This document shows, piece by piece, positions 47,347-59,517 of a stretch of 64,000 nucleotides of DNA. Below the pieces are notes generated by a model, which was not told where the DNA came from, ran no database searches, and saw only the letters and a program-made list of their open reading frames with translations. Made by a program: the position numbers and the translations under genes. Numbering within the stretch: position 1 is the first letter of the stretch; each line of letters opens with the position of its first letter. This DNA comes from Phyto melanocephala (Eukaryota; Arthropoda; Insecta; Diptera; Rhinophoridae), in assembly GCA_941918925.1 (NCBI GenBank), contig OW799233.1:87550055-87614054 (forward strand). The letters are read 5' to 3'.

Positions 47347-47566
47347 AAGATTCTTTGTAAAAACAAGAATGTTAAAAAAAAATTAACTCAAGCCTCTATA
47401 GAAATTTAAATATAAGTTTAAACTTAACAAATTTTGGCAAATAAAATAATAATTAAAAGTTATAATTTTATAATTATATAGGTATCAATATTTTATTCGA
47501 ACTTTTCTATATATTAAATTTTAAATGTGAATAATTTTTATGTTGACTTAAGTTCTTTTTTATACC

Positions 47567-48184
47567 CTTCACCTGTGGTGCACTAGGGTATATATAGGTT
47601 TGTCATTCCGTTTGTAATTTCTCCAATTTTTATTTCCGATCCCATAAAGTAGAGTATCAATTAAGCCCTGACCGTTTGTCCGTATGTCCGTCTGTCCGTG
47701 TGTTGGTTGAAATCAACTTTTAGAAGCAACTATATGTTCCTCAGATCTGAGTATGGTATCAATCTTTTGGAAATATCCGGGATTGAATCGCACAATAGCC
47801 GCATAACTTTCTGAGATATGAGCAAAAAACCACGACCACCTCGTTTTTTTCACAATTACAACAACAACCTACATACATACTGGTTAAAGTAAACGTGGCA
47901 TCGAATCCCACCTGAGCCAAAAAAAAAATGTTTTTATTTTATATATTTTTTTTTGATTTGTTTATTGTTTTTTTTAATACATTTTTTTTGTATTTTTTTT
48001 TTGTAATTTTTTTTTTTTGGAAACATACATACGTAAACTCAATTTATAATTCTGCAATGGGATGTTTTGTATATGTATGTACGTATTTCATATGAGATGA
48101 ATTGTGATATAAACAATTGTTATTGCATGACAACACCTTGTGAAGGGTAAATAAGATTCGACACGGCCGAATATAGCACTTTTA
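47567..48184 (+). mobile_element. HINE-like element, family 1, complete
   Basis: Opens TTATACCCTTCACCTGTGG, then GTTTGTCATTCCGTTTGTAA, CCGTATGTCCGTCTGTCCG (47680-47700), CGAATCCCACCTGAGCC, a T-rich arm and ACACCTTGTGAAGGGTA. It ends with the imperfect hairpin ATTCGACACGGCCGAAT and ATAGCACTTTTAG. It lies 220 bp from the oppositely oriented copy at 46683-47346. Confidence 0.85.
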
Positions 48185-49380
48185 GAATTCATTGTTCAGT
48201 GTCTATCACTGAGATGGACTTATATAAATGAAAATTAAATAACAACCTTGCTTTCAATAATTCCAGCCAAAGAATGGATATAGAAAGCATAACTAAAATG
48301 TGTTACAGACAAATTTGAAAATTAATAATATGATTCCCTTATTCAAATTTCATTGAATTGTAATATAATACTAATTTCAAATTACATTTGAGTATACCGA
48401 TGAGGAGTGCTGATGATGAAATTGTAGATTGTTTCAAAAATTCAGTCCACTCAGCTGATATCGGAAATAATTTTAGAGAATATTCTTAAAAATGATTGCA
48501 ATTTAATTTAATTGGAATTATAAAATTAAATAATAGAATCAATAAACTTAAGTCAAAATAAAAATGATTCACATTAAAAAGGTATAATTCTATGTTAAAA
48601 TTAAGTTGTTTGGAATCTAATCCTTGATTTATGTATACAAAAAAAAAAATTGAATTAAATTGATACTTATACAATATTGTTTTAGTTAACAGCAAAGTTT
48701 AAAGATTTTGGCGTTTTTAATTTATTGCACCGTATTTTATTTATAAGTACTTAATATATGTTGAAATCAAATTTCTGCAAACTTGGAACTCCATCACTCG
48801 TAGATAACTAACTAGAAAATGAAAAGATGAAAAAGTCAGATTCATTTTTTACATAAAAAAAGTATATTTCCTAAAAAGGGTAATGAAATGTGACATCTCC
48901 ACATCTACTTCCATCACCTACAGATTTAAGATGAATAAATAATTCTATGTAATTAATTTTATTCAGCGTAATAGCGATTATGATTCACTACGTTTACCAC
49001 TAATTTTTCGTTGGTAGATAGGAAAATAACTTGAAAATTACTTTTTAATGTACAATACTATTGAAGGAAAAAGATAAAACCATTTTAAATTATATACTTA
49101 AAAATTGCACTTGCACATGTCGCCGAATACTCCTGAGTTATAAACGGAGGCTGTCCAATAAAATTTCTGGATTTTTAGTTAAATATTTATTGGTTGATTT
49201 AAAAATAGCAAATTTGTTAATATATTTTTGCGTAAACAAATTCTGTAACTTCTAACAAAAAATATTATTTTTCTTATCACAATTAATTTAGAATTGTACT
49301 TAAAATTTGAATGAATTTAATATTCAAGTACATTTGTGAGTCGATAGTATCATTGTGCCTTTAAATACTTAAATGTGCTC
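48185..49380. other. AT-rich DNA, no gene seen
   Basis: Contains a diverged arm of the 46547 hairpin repeat at about 48408-48468; otherwise nothing supported. Confidence 0.6.
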
Positions 49381-50154
49381 TTTATACCCTTCACCTGTGG
49401 TGCACAAGGGTATATATAGCTTTGTCATTCCGTTTGTAATTTCTACAATTTTCATTTCCGACCCCAAAAAATATATATTTTCTGAAAGCTTATGAATAGA
49501 GGAGTCGATTAAGCCCTGACCGTCTGTCCGTCTATCCGTCTGTCCGTCTGTCCGTCTGCCCGTCTGTCCGTGTGTTGGTTGAAATCAACTTTTAGAAGCA
49601 ACTATATGTTCCTCAGATCTGTATATGGTATCAATCTCTTGAAAATATCCAGGAATGAATCGCTATTGAAATTCAGCACAATCGCCCCATAACTTTCTGA
49701 GATATGAGCAAAAAACCACGACCACCTCGTTTTTTTTCACAATTACAACAACAACATAGATACATAGATACATGTAAAAAACATACCAAACAAAAAAAAA
49801 ATTACAAAAAAAAAATATTAAAAATAAGAAAAAAATAATAAAAAAAAAAACATTTTAAAAAAATTTAAAAAAAAAATTTAAAAAAAATTTTTTAAAAATT
49901 TTTCTAAAAAAATTTTTTAAAAAAATTTAAAAAAAATATAAAAAAAATAATAAAATATAAATAATATATTAAATAAAATAAAATAAAATTTTTTTGGCTC
50001 AGCTGGGATTCGATGCCACATATATTCTAACGTGTACGTATGCACGTATTTTATATGGGATGAATGGTGATACAAACAATTGTTATTGCATGACTACACG
50101 TTGTGAAGGGTATATAAGATTCGGCACGGCCGAATATAGCACTGTTACTTGTTT
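49381..50154 (+). mobile_element. HINE-like element, family 1, complete, rearranged arm
   Basis: Opens TTTATACCCTTCACCTGTGG, carries the best GTCY block of the window (49521-49574, about a dozen GTCY units), and closes with GTGAAGGGTATATAAG, hairpin ATTCGGCACGGCCGAAT and CACTGTTACTTGTTT. Unlike the other copies, the A-rich arm plus GGCTCAGCTGGGATTCG (about 49770-50020) is inverted relative to the flanks. Confidence 0.88.
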
Positions 50155-51379
50155 GTATTCAAATTGATTTAATAAGTAATAATAGTTGACTTTACAGTTG
50201 AATTGATACACAAAATTGTTAAACAAATGATAAAAATATAAGTATCAACTCAGTGGAAATTTTCATAGTAAGCTAGACACATGAAACTGTATGAGTTAAA
50301 AAATAATTTTCTATATTCGAAAATAATATCCATAACTTTAAAAAAATTTTTAAGAATTAACAAACTTTTAACTTTTAGAATTTGATTTTATTTGTAAGAA
50401 TTAAAAACTGGTTTGATCGTTAGATTTTCCAGATTTTGTGCTGAAGCAATAAATGGAGATTGGGTTGAAAGCAAACAAATTTAAGGTTTTTTAATTTACA
50501 TATATAAATAGTTGAAAATTTGTTGAAATCTTTTTATTAGAGGGAAATTTCAGTATTGTAGTGCTCAAGAATGTTATGTCAAGATGTCCTTTTGGGTCGG
50601 TCAGAAAAACCCCAATAGGTAGACAAAAAATTAAACAGGTTTCAAATTGTGAAAATCCATGCATTTAAAAAAGAGTTTTATATCGCCCAGTGTTTCTTAT
50701 TTAAAATTTAATATCAAAAACATCATAAAACTGAGAGAAATATATTTACACGGTGCTGAAATATATGTGAGATTTAGTTCTAAGACAACATCAATTTAAT
50801 AACAGAATATGTTTATATTGTTAATTAAATTCGATATACCTTCTGTTATACCTATTTACTCAAGCTTTACTTGAACGTATCAGGGTAACATAAACTTCAA
50901 ACTTTGCACGCATTTAGTTTTAGTAACAATAAAATTTTATTACTAGAATATCGAAAAGTGTGAATATTTATGTCCCACTATTTCTATTTAACCGATTTTT
51001 TTAAAATTTTGCATGCACAGCCAAAGTACAATGCGCTGATTAACAAATTATGTAGTGACGACCCCAAACAAACAAAAATTTCATTTCCAACCTTGCCAAG
51101 TCTTAACAACTATTCACACATATTGGGTAACAGTGGAAAAGATTCGTGGTAAATAAAATTGGCATTCAATAAATTTCTTTGTCTCCGTTTTAAGACAAAA
51201 AAAATCTGATTTATAGTCAAAGCAAAAACTTGAAGATATATATTTTATAAAAAAAATCAAATTAAAATAAAGTAACCAATGCTGTAGTATAAAAATATTG
51301 TTCTTCAGTAAATACAGTTATCAAAAAAATTAATAATTTTGAGTCTTAAAGTATTACATATTCTAAACAATATTGGTGG
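50155..51379. other. AT-rich DNA, no gene seen
   Basis: A 60-codon frame at 50970-51152 is unsupported. No repeat recognised. Confidence 0.6.
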
Positions 51380-51420
51380 CGAGTGTAAAAAATTCGGCAC
51401 AGCCGAATATAGCGTACAAG
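51380..51420 (+). mobile_element. HINE-like 3' hairpin fragment
   Basis: ATTCGGCACAGCCGAAT followed by ATAGCG; preceded by GTGGCGAGTGTAAAA in place of the usual GAAGGGTATA. Confidence 0.55.
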
Positions 51421-53704
51421 GCGAATTAATGGGTTGGCTACAAGCAATCAGCTGTTTTTTTTCATTAAGTCTTTCGTTGTCTAAATGTCTAGTTCGGTTT
51501 TTTTTTGCGTTTTTTATACTTGTTAAAAAACAAAATTTTTTAAAGTAAGGCATACGAATAAGTTTTGCTAACTTAATCTGGTGATAGCAATGGAACAGTG
51601 GTAAGTGAAAGAGGGTGATCGGTGAGGGGTGAAATAGGGTCGTAGGGTAATACGACAGGAACAGGCTACAACATGGTTGGGTGGACAAGTACGGAGAAAC
51701 ACCTTACTTCGTGTTCGAATGTGGTAGATCGGCAGCAAATTGAATAGAGTGATTATGCTTACCTTTATTTTTGTGTACCGTCTACAACATAAGGAGGGGG
51801 TTGGAACCTCCTGCGATGTCGTCAAGCTAGTTGAGAACCTCTTTAGGTGTAAGCAGGCCGTAACATAAAATGCTATGCAAAAAGTTAAAGAAAAATGAAA
51901 AAATAATATTTCATTTTATGAAATACAAAGTTTAAAAAGGTTTTTTTTACTAAAATTTGTGTTAATTAATGAAAAATATATGAATAAAGACTCCTAAATT
52001 AAAAAAAAAAAATTTAAATGCACATTTGTTGCGTACGTAACAAAAAGGAAAAAATGTGATTAGTTTTATTTCAAGTTAAGAAAATAAAATTTAGTAAAGC
52101 CGAATATAGCGCTATTGCTTTTATTTTTCGTTTATTTTGCAAAACAGCTGGTGCTAGAAAATACCTTTCTCTGTATTCATAACAAATTTTACAGTCTAAA
52201 AACCTGATGTCACCCAAAATTTATTTTTAATCCTATTTCTATGAACCTGGTACATCCCAACAAAAGTGATATATTTTATATTTGGTGAAATATGAAAGTT
52301 ACGGTTTGATATGATTAGATTATTGATTAGTAACGAGCATAATAGAAAGCTTTTCATAGCAGCACCATAAGATCATGTTTATGTGTTATAAGAAACATTT
52401 TAAGAAGCTGAATACTTGAAACTTCGCAACTCATATTAATTATCTTATAGTGTATATTCTTGCCTGCTTAGTTCAATTTAATTTATAATATTTTCATTTT
52501 GCATAACAATTGTATTAAGTCGAGATGTTTATAACATCATGCATCAAATATGCAAAAAATAATTGCTTAAGTTTTAAAACATGAAAATATATTAAAAGAA
52601 TTGTGCCTGCTAGAGTGGTACAAATTCGATTTGCTATCAAAATTATATTATTTCATTTATTTCTATTTTTTTTATTTTCTTCAACTGTACTGGTACATAC
52701 TTTTTATTCTTTCCTGACGTTTTTCTTTATGATGATGCTTGAATATCAAAGACAACACAACAACCATCCAAATTGTGTACGGTCACCCCTTTTGGTTATT
52801 GTTAAAAGTACTCTTGTCGCTCTGGGTACTTTTTTGGTAGTGTTATACATTTGTTTTTTGTTTTTACGCACGTAACCAGTAAAACAAATGTTAACCAAGT
52901 TATAACGAGCATTAGCTAAGTAACTACATTTATACATTCGTACGTATAATTGTATGTCGCAATCTTGTTGCAACTAAGTGAGTCAAAAAGAGGTTGGTGG
53001 TTGGTTTATCAGTTTGTATTTATGTTCGTTAGAAATGACACCCTAGTTATTTAACCCTTTGACTCCATTTGGTTAAATTAGCATTTATATTTATTTATTC
53101 TTTTTGTGTGTATTGTACATACATAGGTGTATATGTACGTGTGTCTGATAGTGTGTGTTTGGTTTGTGTTCGTGCCCTAAGTATTCATCTGTTTCCATAA
53201 TTTTGTTAGCTCGTACATCAGCGTCATTGGTAATTGGTGTCAGGTATTTACAAGGATTTATTTATCACAAACCTACACCTTCACACAATACAGACAAATA
53301 TATTCCCTGCAGCTTTATTGATAGATACTTCCAACAAATTTTCTAACATTTTTACTATTTTGTTACTAGATACATTTCTTTTTATATAAAGCAAAGTACA
53401 GATCAATTCTCTAAAGGTGAGTGGTTTTCTTCTGAAATCATTGTATTCAAGTTACAAAAAACATCTAGAACTAATAGAAAATACTTATTATTAGCTGTTA
53501 TTAATAGTCACGAACGAAAAGGATGTATGTCAATTGGCAAAATCGAAAAGAGGAATATTAAGCTTCTAGGTAACAAATTTTAAGCTTATAAGCCTTGGTC
53601 AAATTGCGCTTCTTTAATTTCTAGCGCTATAGCATAACAAAAATTTAAAATTTTTTAGTCTTTAATGGCTTCATTTAGAACGACAAAAAAATGTATTTTT
53701 TTGA
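51421..53704. other. Apparently unique DNA, no gene seen
   Basis: Includes a GC-richer block at about 51590-51870, a GCCGAATATAGCGC remnant of a HINE end near 52100, and a TG/GT-rich stretch near 53105-53170. Frames at 51305-51825 and 52603-52973 overlap on opposite strands, lack domains and are not called. Confidence 0.55.
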
Positions 53705-54677
53705 GTTGTTATAATTGGCCGTGACGAATATGATTGTACCCTTCACCATCATATACGTAGATATATGGACACATAGTAGCTTAGCCTAGATTTAAGATTT
53801 CATGTAATACGCCGTTTTCTTTGTTATTTTTGAAGCCATCTCTAAATTCAAATTTTTACCTAGTGAGAATAAATTGTACTAGTCAACCTTCTTTATTTGT
53901 TATCCGAATCTTGGATTTCACACTTCTTTATTGTATAGTGTATTCTTTTATCAAGCCCTTTTATTTGATACCAAAAATTTGGAGGTTGAAGGGGCAAAGT
54001 CGTAATATTTCGGAATCAATTTGGATTTGAACTTTTTTAAGGTCAACTGTATTCTACTGCTTTCTACTGATTAAGGGGGTTAAGTGATTCATTTTGTAGA
54101 AGCAGTCATAGATTTTAAACCTGTTTATAATCTATAGTGTGTTATATTCTCCTAGTCAAGAACTTTTTTATAATACCCATACCTGTCTTCTCTGTGATCT
54201 AGATTCTGAATAAAATCGATTTTCATTTGTAAGTTTAAGGAAAAAACCGAAGTAGTTCTGTTTTTTGTGCTCATATCTCAGTTTATTTCTAATCGAATTG
54301 TCAGTTTTCTCAGAAAAAATATTTTAGACTACGGCTTATATTTTGGTGTCTTAAGTATCCAAAATTTACAAATAGCGCTAGAGGATTATCATTTCCATAA
54401 TATAATAAAATAATTTATTCTATGACGAAAACATTTTGATATTTATATTTAAAATATGAGAAAACAAAATTCATGTTTGTTTACACATACATATGTATCT
54501 CAGAAAGTGCTGATTTTCAATAGCGATTCATTGACTGATAATACATACAGATCTGAGCGTGCTTCTCTAGTCATAAGCTTTCCAAACATATACATTTTTT
54601 GGGGTTGTAATGGAATATTATAAAAATTAGAAAAGAAATGTCAAAGCCATATATATCCTTGACAGTAAAGGTGAAAG
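53705..54677 (-). mobile_element. HINE-like element, family 2, near-complete
   Basis: The plus strand starts with ATAATTGGCCGTGACGAAT (decayed 3' hairpin) and TGTACCCTTCACCATC. It runs through minisatellite-type units (53930-54190), the AAAAAACCGAAGTAGTT segment, ATCTCAGAAAGTGCTGA, AATAGCGATTCATTGACTG and AGTCATAAGCTTTCC, and ends GGTGAAAGGTATG. The GTCY block is deleted. It provides the reference layout for family 2. Confidence 0.7.
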
Positions 54678-55104
54678 GTATGAAAATATGTTTGACAAAT
54701 TATGAATTATGGTTAGTGTTTTAAAAACACAAAGCTTAAAAAAGTTTAAACAAAAATTTCCCCTGATAAAGAGTAATGATTTTAAAGAAATGAAGTTATC
54801 GAATTCGAACGCGATCAAAATTTTTCTTCAAAGTATGAGCTTTTAATAGTTTTGGTTTATTCATCAATACATTCATTGATGTAAGATAGAAAAATATTAA
54901 GTCGAAAAATTGTCTGAGTTTTTTATTTGGCTTTATTTAATTGTATTGTTTATTTCTTTCTTTCTATTTGTATTAATAAGTTAAGTCAAGCGCAACTGTA
55001 CAGAAAAAATTAAATTTCTGATTCAATAAAGAAATTTAGAAAACCAAATATGATAATTGTCTGAATGAGCCCCTGTTCGATTTTCAAAGAAACTGTTAAC
55101 AGAA
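54678..55104. other. AT-rich DNA, no gene seen
   Basis: No supported feature. Confidence 0.6.
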
Positions 55105-55435
55105 AGAAATAAAAAGTTTTTTACCCGTTGAATCCCCTTAAGGCTCAAAATTTCCAAAAAGTACCAAACACCTTTCCAATTATTTTTAACAGGCTCTTTG
55201 GTCCTTTCTGCATTTTTGTTATATCTTTATTAAGCCCGGAGATACTGAGTTACCGATTTTACCCTTTTTACCAGTAAACCGCTCGACGGATTTTGTGCAA
55301 ACTTCAGATAACCATCTATTAAATAGTCCGAACAAAGCTTAAACATTTGGTTCGGATAGATGAGCCCGTTCTTGAGTTATAAAATTACAACGAAAAGTGG
55401 CATTCATATTTAAATATGTATATAGATTATATGTG
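55105..55435 (+). mobile_element. CTAG-type repeat, family B, 3' fragment
   Basis: TTTTTTACCCGTTGAATCCCC, AATTTCCAAAAAGTACC, GTTACCGATTTTACCC and AAACCGCTCGACGGATTTTG match the 3' part of the element at 39157-43258. It ends near TATGTATATAGATTA. Confidence 0.55.
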
Positions 55436-55798
55436 AGATCAAAATCAAAAATGTTTAGTCATTTTGAATTTAATTGTTTTTGATGTTAATTGAGCATTGT
55501 TTCAGGTATTTTTGCTGTTATGACCAGTAAGGACCAAGATTATGGTAAGTGTAAATACTTAGCGTCAAGTCCCTTTATTATCCTTTCTCATATTAGAACC
55601 TCCAGTTGGGGATAAAATACTTTTGAGAAGACTTAATTTTGACGATATATCAATAAGTGCCAAACAATGGATGAAGTTAAAATTTTAAGTATATATGCAT
55701 GATATAGAAATATTTTGTTCAGTTACATTAGTCAAAACTATCATGCCTCTATTATTAATTTTTTTTTTCTTTTATTTTCTGACATTTACATATGTATG

Positions 55799-57360
55799 TG
55801 GGTCAATTTAAAAAAACGCAATTTTTGTGTCCCCGCACTTTACACTACTATTTTAGGTAAAAAAAAAAAACAACAACAAAAAAAATAAAAAACTTGAGAG
55901 TGATCAGGGAGGAATATGTAACAAAAAAACGTAATTCTCAAATTTGTATGTTTGTTTTTTTGTTTATTCAGAATGGTGTTTTGTTTCTCCCTCGGACTCC
56001 TTCCATACAAAAGTATGTGTCCCCCGTTAGAATTTTTAGTAAACAAATTTAAATAAAATCCAGAAAAAAGTAAATATGCAACATTTAATAACAGTTGTCG
56101 AATTATTAAGTTTCTTTCTTGTGTTTTCATTTGTTATAGTCGTCAAAACTAAATTAGTGCGAATTTGGTGTTGGAAAGAAAGGTTGTCCCCACAATTTGC
56201 ATTGAGCGTCACTTTTTTTAAATTTCAAGTAATATTACTAGTTTTCAATTTGCATTTAAATAAAGTAAATAACGTAAGCAAAGTACAAACCTTAATTATT
56301 ACAAAAGTGAAAAAGCAAAAAAAAAATCTTTGTTAAAAAGTGTGCATTTTCGTAGTTTTTGTGAACACCATGGTAAGGGCGCGATAAAATTTCATGAGCC
56401 TCACGCTAATTTTTTTAAAAGTGGATATATTAATGTAAAAAATTTAACTTGACAACTATTGTTTACATGGTTTCAACTCATTTTTTTATAATTTTTGAAT
56501 TTGAGAAATAAATTGCCTACGAAAAAAAACCAGAATAGGCAAATATTTCAAGAGCATCACTTTTGATATATATTGCTTCATAGCTTAAAATGCTTAATTA
56601 TGATTTTATTTTTTATTTTTAAGAGTAAAACAACAAAATTAATGGCAGCTGAAAGAGCACAAAGATATTGAGAGAAAATAAAGCTCGTAATGACGAATAT
56701 AAAAGAAAGAAAGGTATAATCGTGGTATATTTGAGTTTAATCGTGCTTTTGCAACTTAAACCTCTGCGGGACCGGAAATTTATGCAACTGCCACAAGCTT
56801 AATTCGAAAGTGGTAAAAATCTCTTGATCATCACAAAATAACTTGAGCGTCACACTTAGATTTTTTCCTTAAAACGCTTATAATTAATTTTTTTTAAATA
56901 AATTGTTACAAGCCTATTACATTGCAAGTAACCTCTAAGTTTAAGTCTTTTTTTTACCAAAAATGTACATATTTTTATCTTTAAATTTTAAAATAACTAG
57001 TCACTTTTAAAAAAAAATTAAAAATCAAAGTGAATCGTGATTTTGTGTTTATAATCGAAAAGGTGATTTTCGCAAAAGTCAATCCGAAGAAACAAAAGAA
57101 CATCGTAGTATGCTTGAATTTCAAATATTTTTGCATTTTTAGCGATTTTTTATACATATTTGGTGTGTGACGCTCAAGATAGAAATCATAGAAAACCTAA
57201 AAAAATTCAAAAAATATTGATCTTTTTGAGAGACTAAAAGTACCACCGGAATCTTCATCAATTTCTACATAAATTGGCCACTCCTACCGGCGAATTGAAA
57301 AAACTTTAAAAATAAGCAAAAAAAAAACTCGATGTGTACGTTTTTTTAGAAATTGACCCA
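55799..57360. mobile_element. Unclassified TIR element, TGGGTCAATTT ends
   Basis: TGGGTCAATTTAAAAAAACG at 55799-55818 pairs with the reverse complement at the right end (TGGGTCAATTT, two extra bases, then AAAAAAACG; about 57339-57360). The interior repeats a GAGCGTCAC motif at several places (about 56205, 56395 as GAGCCTCAC, 56550, 56843, and inverted near 57167). An ATG at 56642 gives MAAERAQRY, then a stop; a shifted frame reads EKIKARNDEYKRKKG, reminiscent of the basic N-termini of several insect TE proteins. No transposase core is recognised. The flanks are microsatellite-like, so no target duplication can be assigned. Confidence 0.5.
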
Positions 57361-58833
57361 TGTATGTATATCGATTATAAAACATATATTTCTATAGTTT
57401 ATTATTTTGCTTATGTACAGAGGCAAACTATTAGCAATTAAGATCTAAATGTTTAAAATTGATTATATTAATGTCTTGTTGTAAAAAATATTTTATAAAT
57501 AAAATCATTTTTATATTTTGTAACTACTTCTTAATTTATCATAATGTGGATAACAGTTGATTATGGCATTGATGGCATTCTGTCATAAAATACTTGTTTT
57601 TGATTCCAATTGGTAATTTTTCTGATGTCGGTATGTAATATCGTTAATGACACAATCTTTGTCATTGGTCAATTACTGTTAACATCCTTATCGCAATGAT
57701 GAAGAGTTAAATTACATCCGCGTTATGACAGTTTTGAAATTATATTTTTCCCAGGCTTTGTTAACATTAACTTATTAATAACAAACAGTTATAATAAGCT
57801 GCAGGGTTTTTATTTATTACACACGCACACACGAGTCTAGTAATAACTTTCCCAATGTTTATGTGTTCACGCACATTTTCCATTCCATTTTGCCAGTTTG
57901 TGCGGTATTTTATCGCCAATAATGCAATTATTGATTGTGTTTATACGCACATTTTCGAATTATCACTAACATTGATATTGGCGACTGTAATGTACATATT
58001 ATTGTTTATCAGTTTGTGTTTGCATATATTTGCGTTCGTTTGAAGCATAAAGTTCACATGAATAATGATTAGGCATCATGCATTTGCAATTGTTGCTACA
58101 CATAACTAAATGGCAATGTTTAGTTTGCCACCTTTACATGCACATTCATCAGTCGCATTTAAATTACATTTTTGAATTAGCAACACCTTTTTATAGAAGT
58201 TGACAAAAATTACAATTAAAATATTATAATTCTACTAAAGTCTTTAGCAACATAGTTAGGAATTGTGGTACAATTATAAAAATATTGGTACAATCGAAAC
58301 TTTAGTGGTATGTACTGGCACACTTAATAGTTTTTTTTTTTTGGTACAATTTTATTATTTTACCTTAGTCCGGCTCAAGTCAGTTTTAAATTTCTTATGG
58401 CAAAATTAAATTTGTATAATGAAGGAATTATTTGGTGTCAATTAATGTGATAAAAATATAACAATCAGGAATAATCACAATTTAAAAAAAGCTCGAGTAT
58501 TAAATAAATAGTTAAAACTGCGCTAGCCAAGAGAAAATAAGTACCCAGCAAAATAACACATTACAAAATAATGAGTAGAAAGTATTAGAAAACAGTTCTT
58601 CACTACTTAGAATTTGGCATCTAAGCCCAATATTTTAACACGGCGATGTCACTGGAGGCAAGTACTTACCACGGAAATAGGGACTTAATTAAATAGGTAC
58701 TTACCACCGTCACTTACTCGTATAAGTACTTATTACGGTCGCTTATAAATAGGGACTTAAATAAGTATTTACTTGTATAGCAATATATAAGTACTTGATT
58801 CAATAACCTTAATAAACCATTACTATTATGGAC
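57361..58833. other. AT-rich DNA with an AGTACTTA-rich patch
   Basis: 58660-58800 contains repeated AGTACTTA(C/T)(C/T)AC and ATAGGGACTTAA motifs. Otherwise no supported feature; the frame at 57855-58043 is not called. Confidence 0.55.
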
Positions 58834-59517
58834 CACTGTTGGTAAATGTGGCATTTTTGGCACTATTAATGGTTTAATGGCATGATGGCCCGCTGAATAA
58901 GATTTTGGCACTTTTTCAAACAATTAACAAATATAATTTTACTTACTTTTTAAGAAATGTATTCTCCCTGTAAATACTAAAATAGGAAAGTACGGACTGC
59001 ACAGTATCAAGAAATTTGGCCATTTTAATTTATATGTTCGAATGTGTTGATTGATTTTTGATCTTAGTTCAAGTACCTGATGGTTTCGCTAAATCGATTT
59101 TTAATGTTATTATAGACTTTTTACAGGATAATGAAATTCCTATAAAAAATTTAATCGGATTTAGTTTAGATAATTGTTTAATTATGATGGGAAAGAATAA
59201 TGGTGTGCAGGCTCTGCTTAAAGAACTTCAACCAAATTTGTACATAAATAGTTGTATCTGCCACAATTTGAATTTAAGAGTTCGGCTTCAGGTAAACTCT
59301 TTATCGGCATTGATTCAATCTAAGGATTTATTAAAATTCAACTTAACATGTTGTTATGACAGTGATGTCTTAAAAATAATTACCCAAACAAATGTTACAA
59401 ATACAATTTTTGTACACGAGACATGTGTATATATTTGTTATGGCACTTTTTAAGATATTTTGGCACTTTTTAGCTAAAATTTTGCCACAAGACTGAAATT
59501 CTCATATACCATCACTG
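58834..59517 (+). mobile_element. Internally deleted hAT element, 684 bp
   Basis: Left end CACTGTTGGTAAATG, right end read inward CAGTGATGGTATATG. TTATGGAC is directly repeated at 58826-58833 and 59518-59525. Subterminal TTTTGGCACTTTTT motifs lie near both ends (about 58902-58917, 59440-59452, 59458-59471). The right terminus is the same CAGTGATGG as the 1.73-kb element at 13000. Contains a deleted transposase frame. Confidence 0.88.
59058..59453 (+). pseudogene. hAT transposase fragment with internal deletion
   Basis: A 131-codon open frame. Residues about 6-75 hold PDGFAKSIFNVIIDFL, NEIPIKNLIGFSLDNC and MMGKNNGVQALLKE with CICHNLNLR, the central hAT region around a catalytic aspartate (DNC). 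At about residue 80 it jumps to NSLSALIQSKDLLKFN with CCYD, the very C-terminus of the transposase; the matching phrase in the 13-kb copy is VSSLIQTKDLLKS. The whole RW/dimerisation region between is deleted. The last 20-odd residues run into the terminal repeat. The deletion keeps the frame, so a short protein could be translated, but it lacks most of the catalytic and dimerisation parts. The start ATG is not assured because the N-terminal exons are missing. Confidence 0.82.

Noticed and set aside
51305..51825. Overlapping frames of 127 and 85 codons
   Set aside because: They overlap each other and an opposite-strand frame, contain no recognised domain and lie in unexplained GC-richer DNA.
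52603..52875. 90-codon hydrophobic frame resembling a membrane protein
   Set aside because: Hydrophobicity follows from T-rich sequence; no signal motif, family match or splice structure seen, and an opposite-strand frame overlaps.
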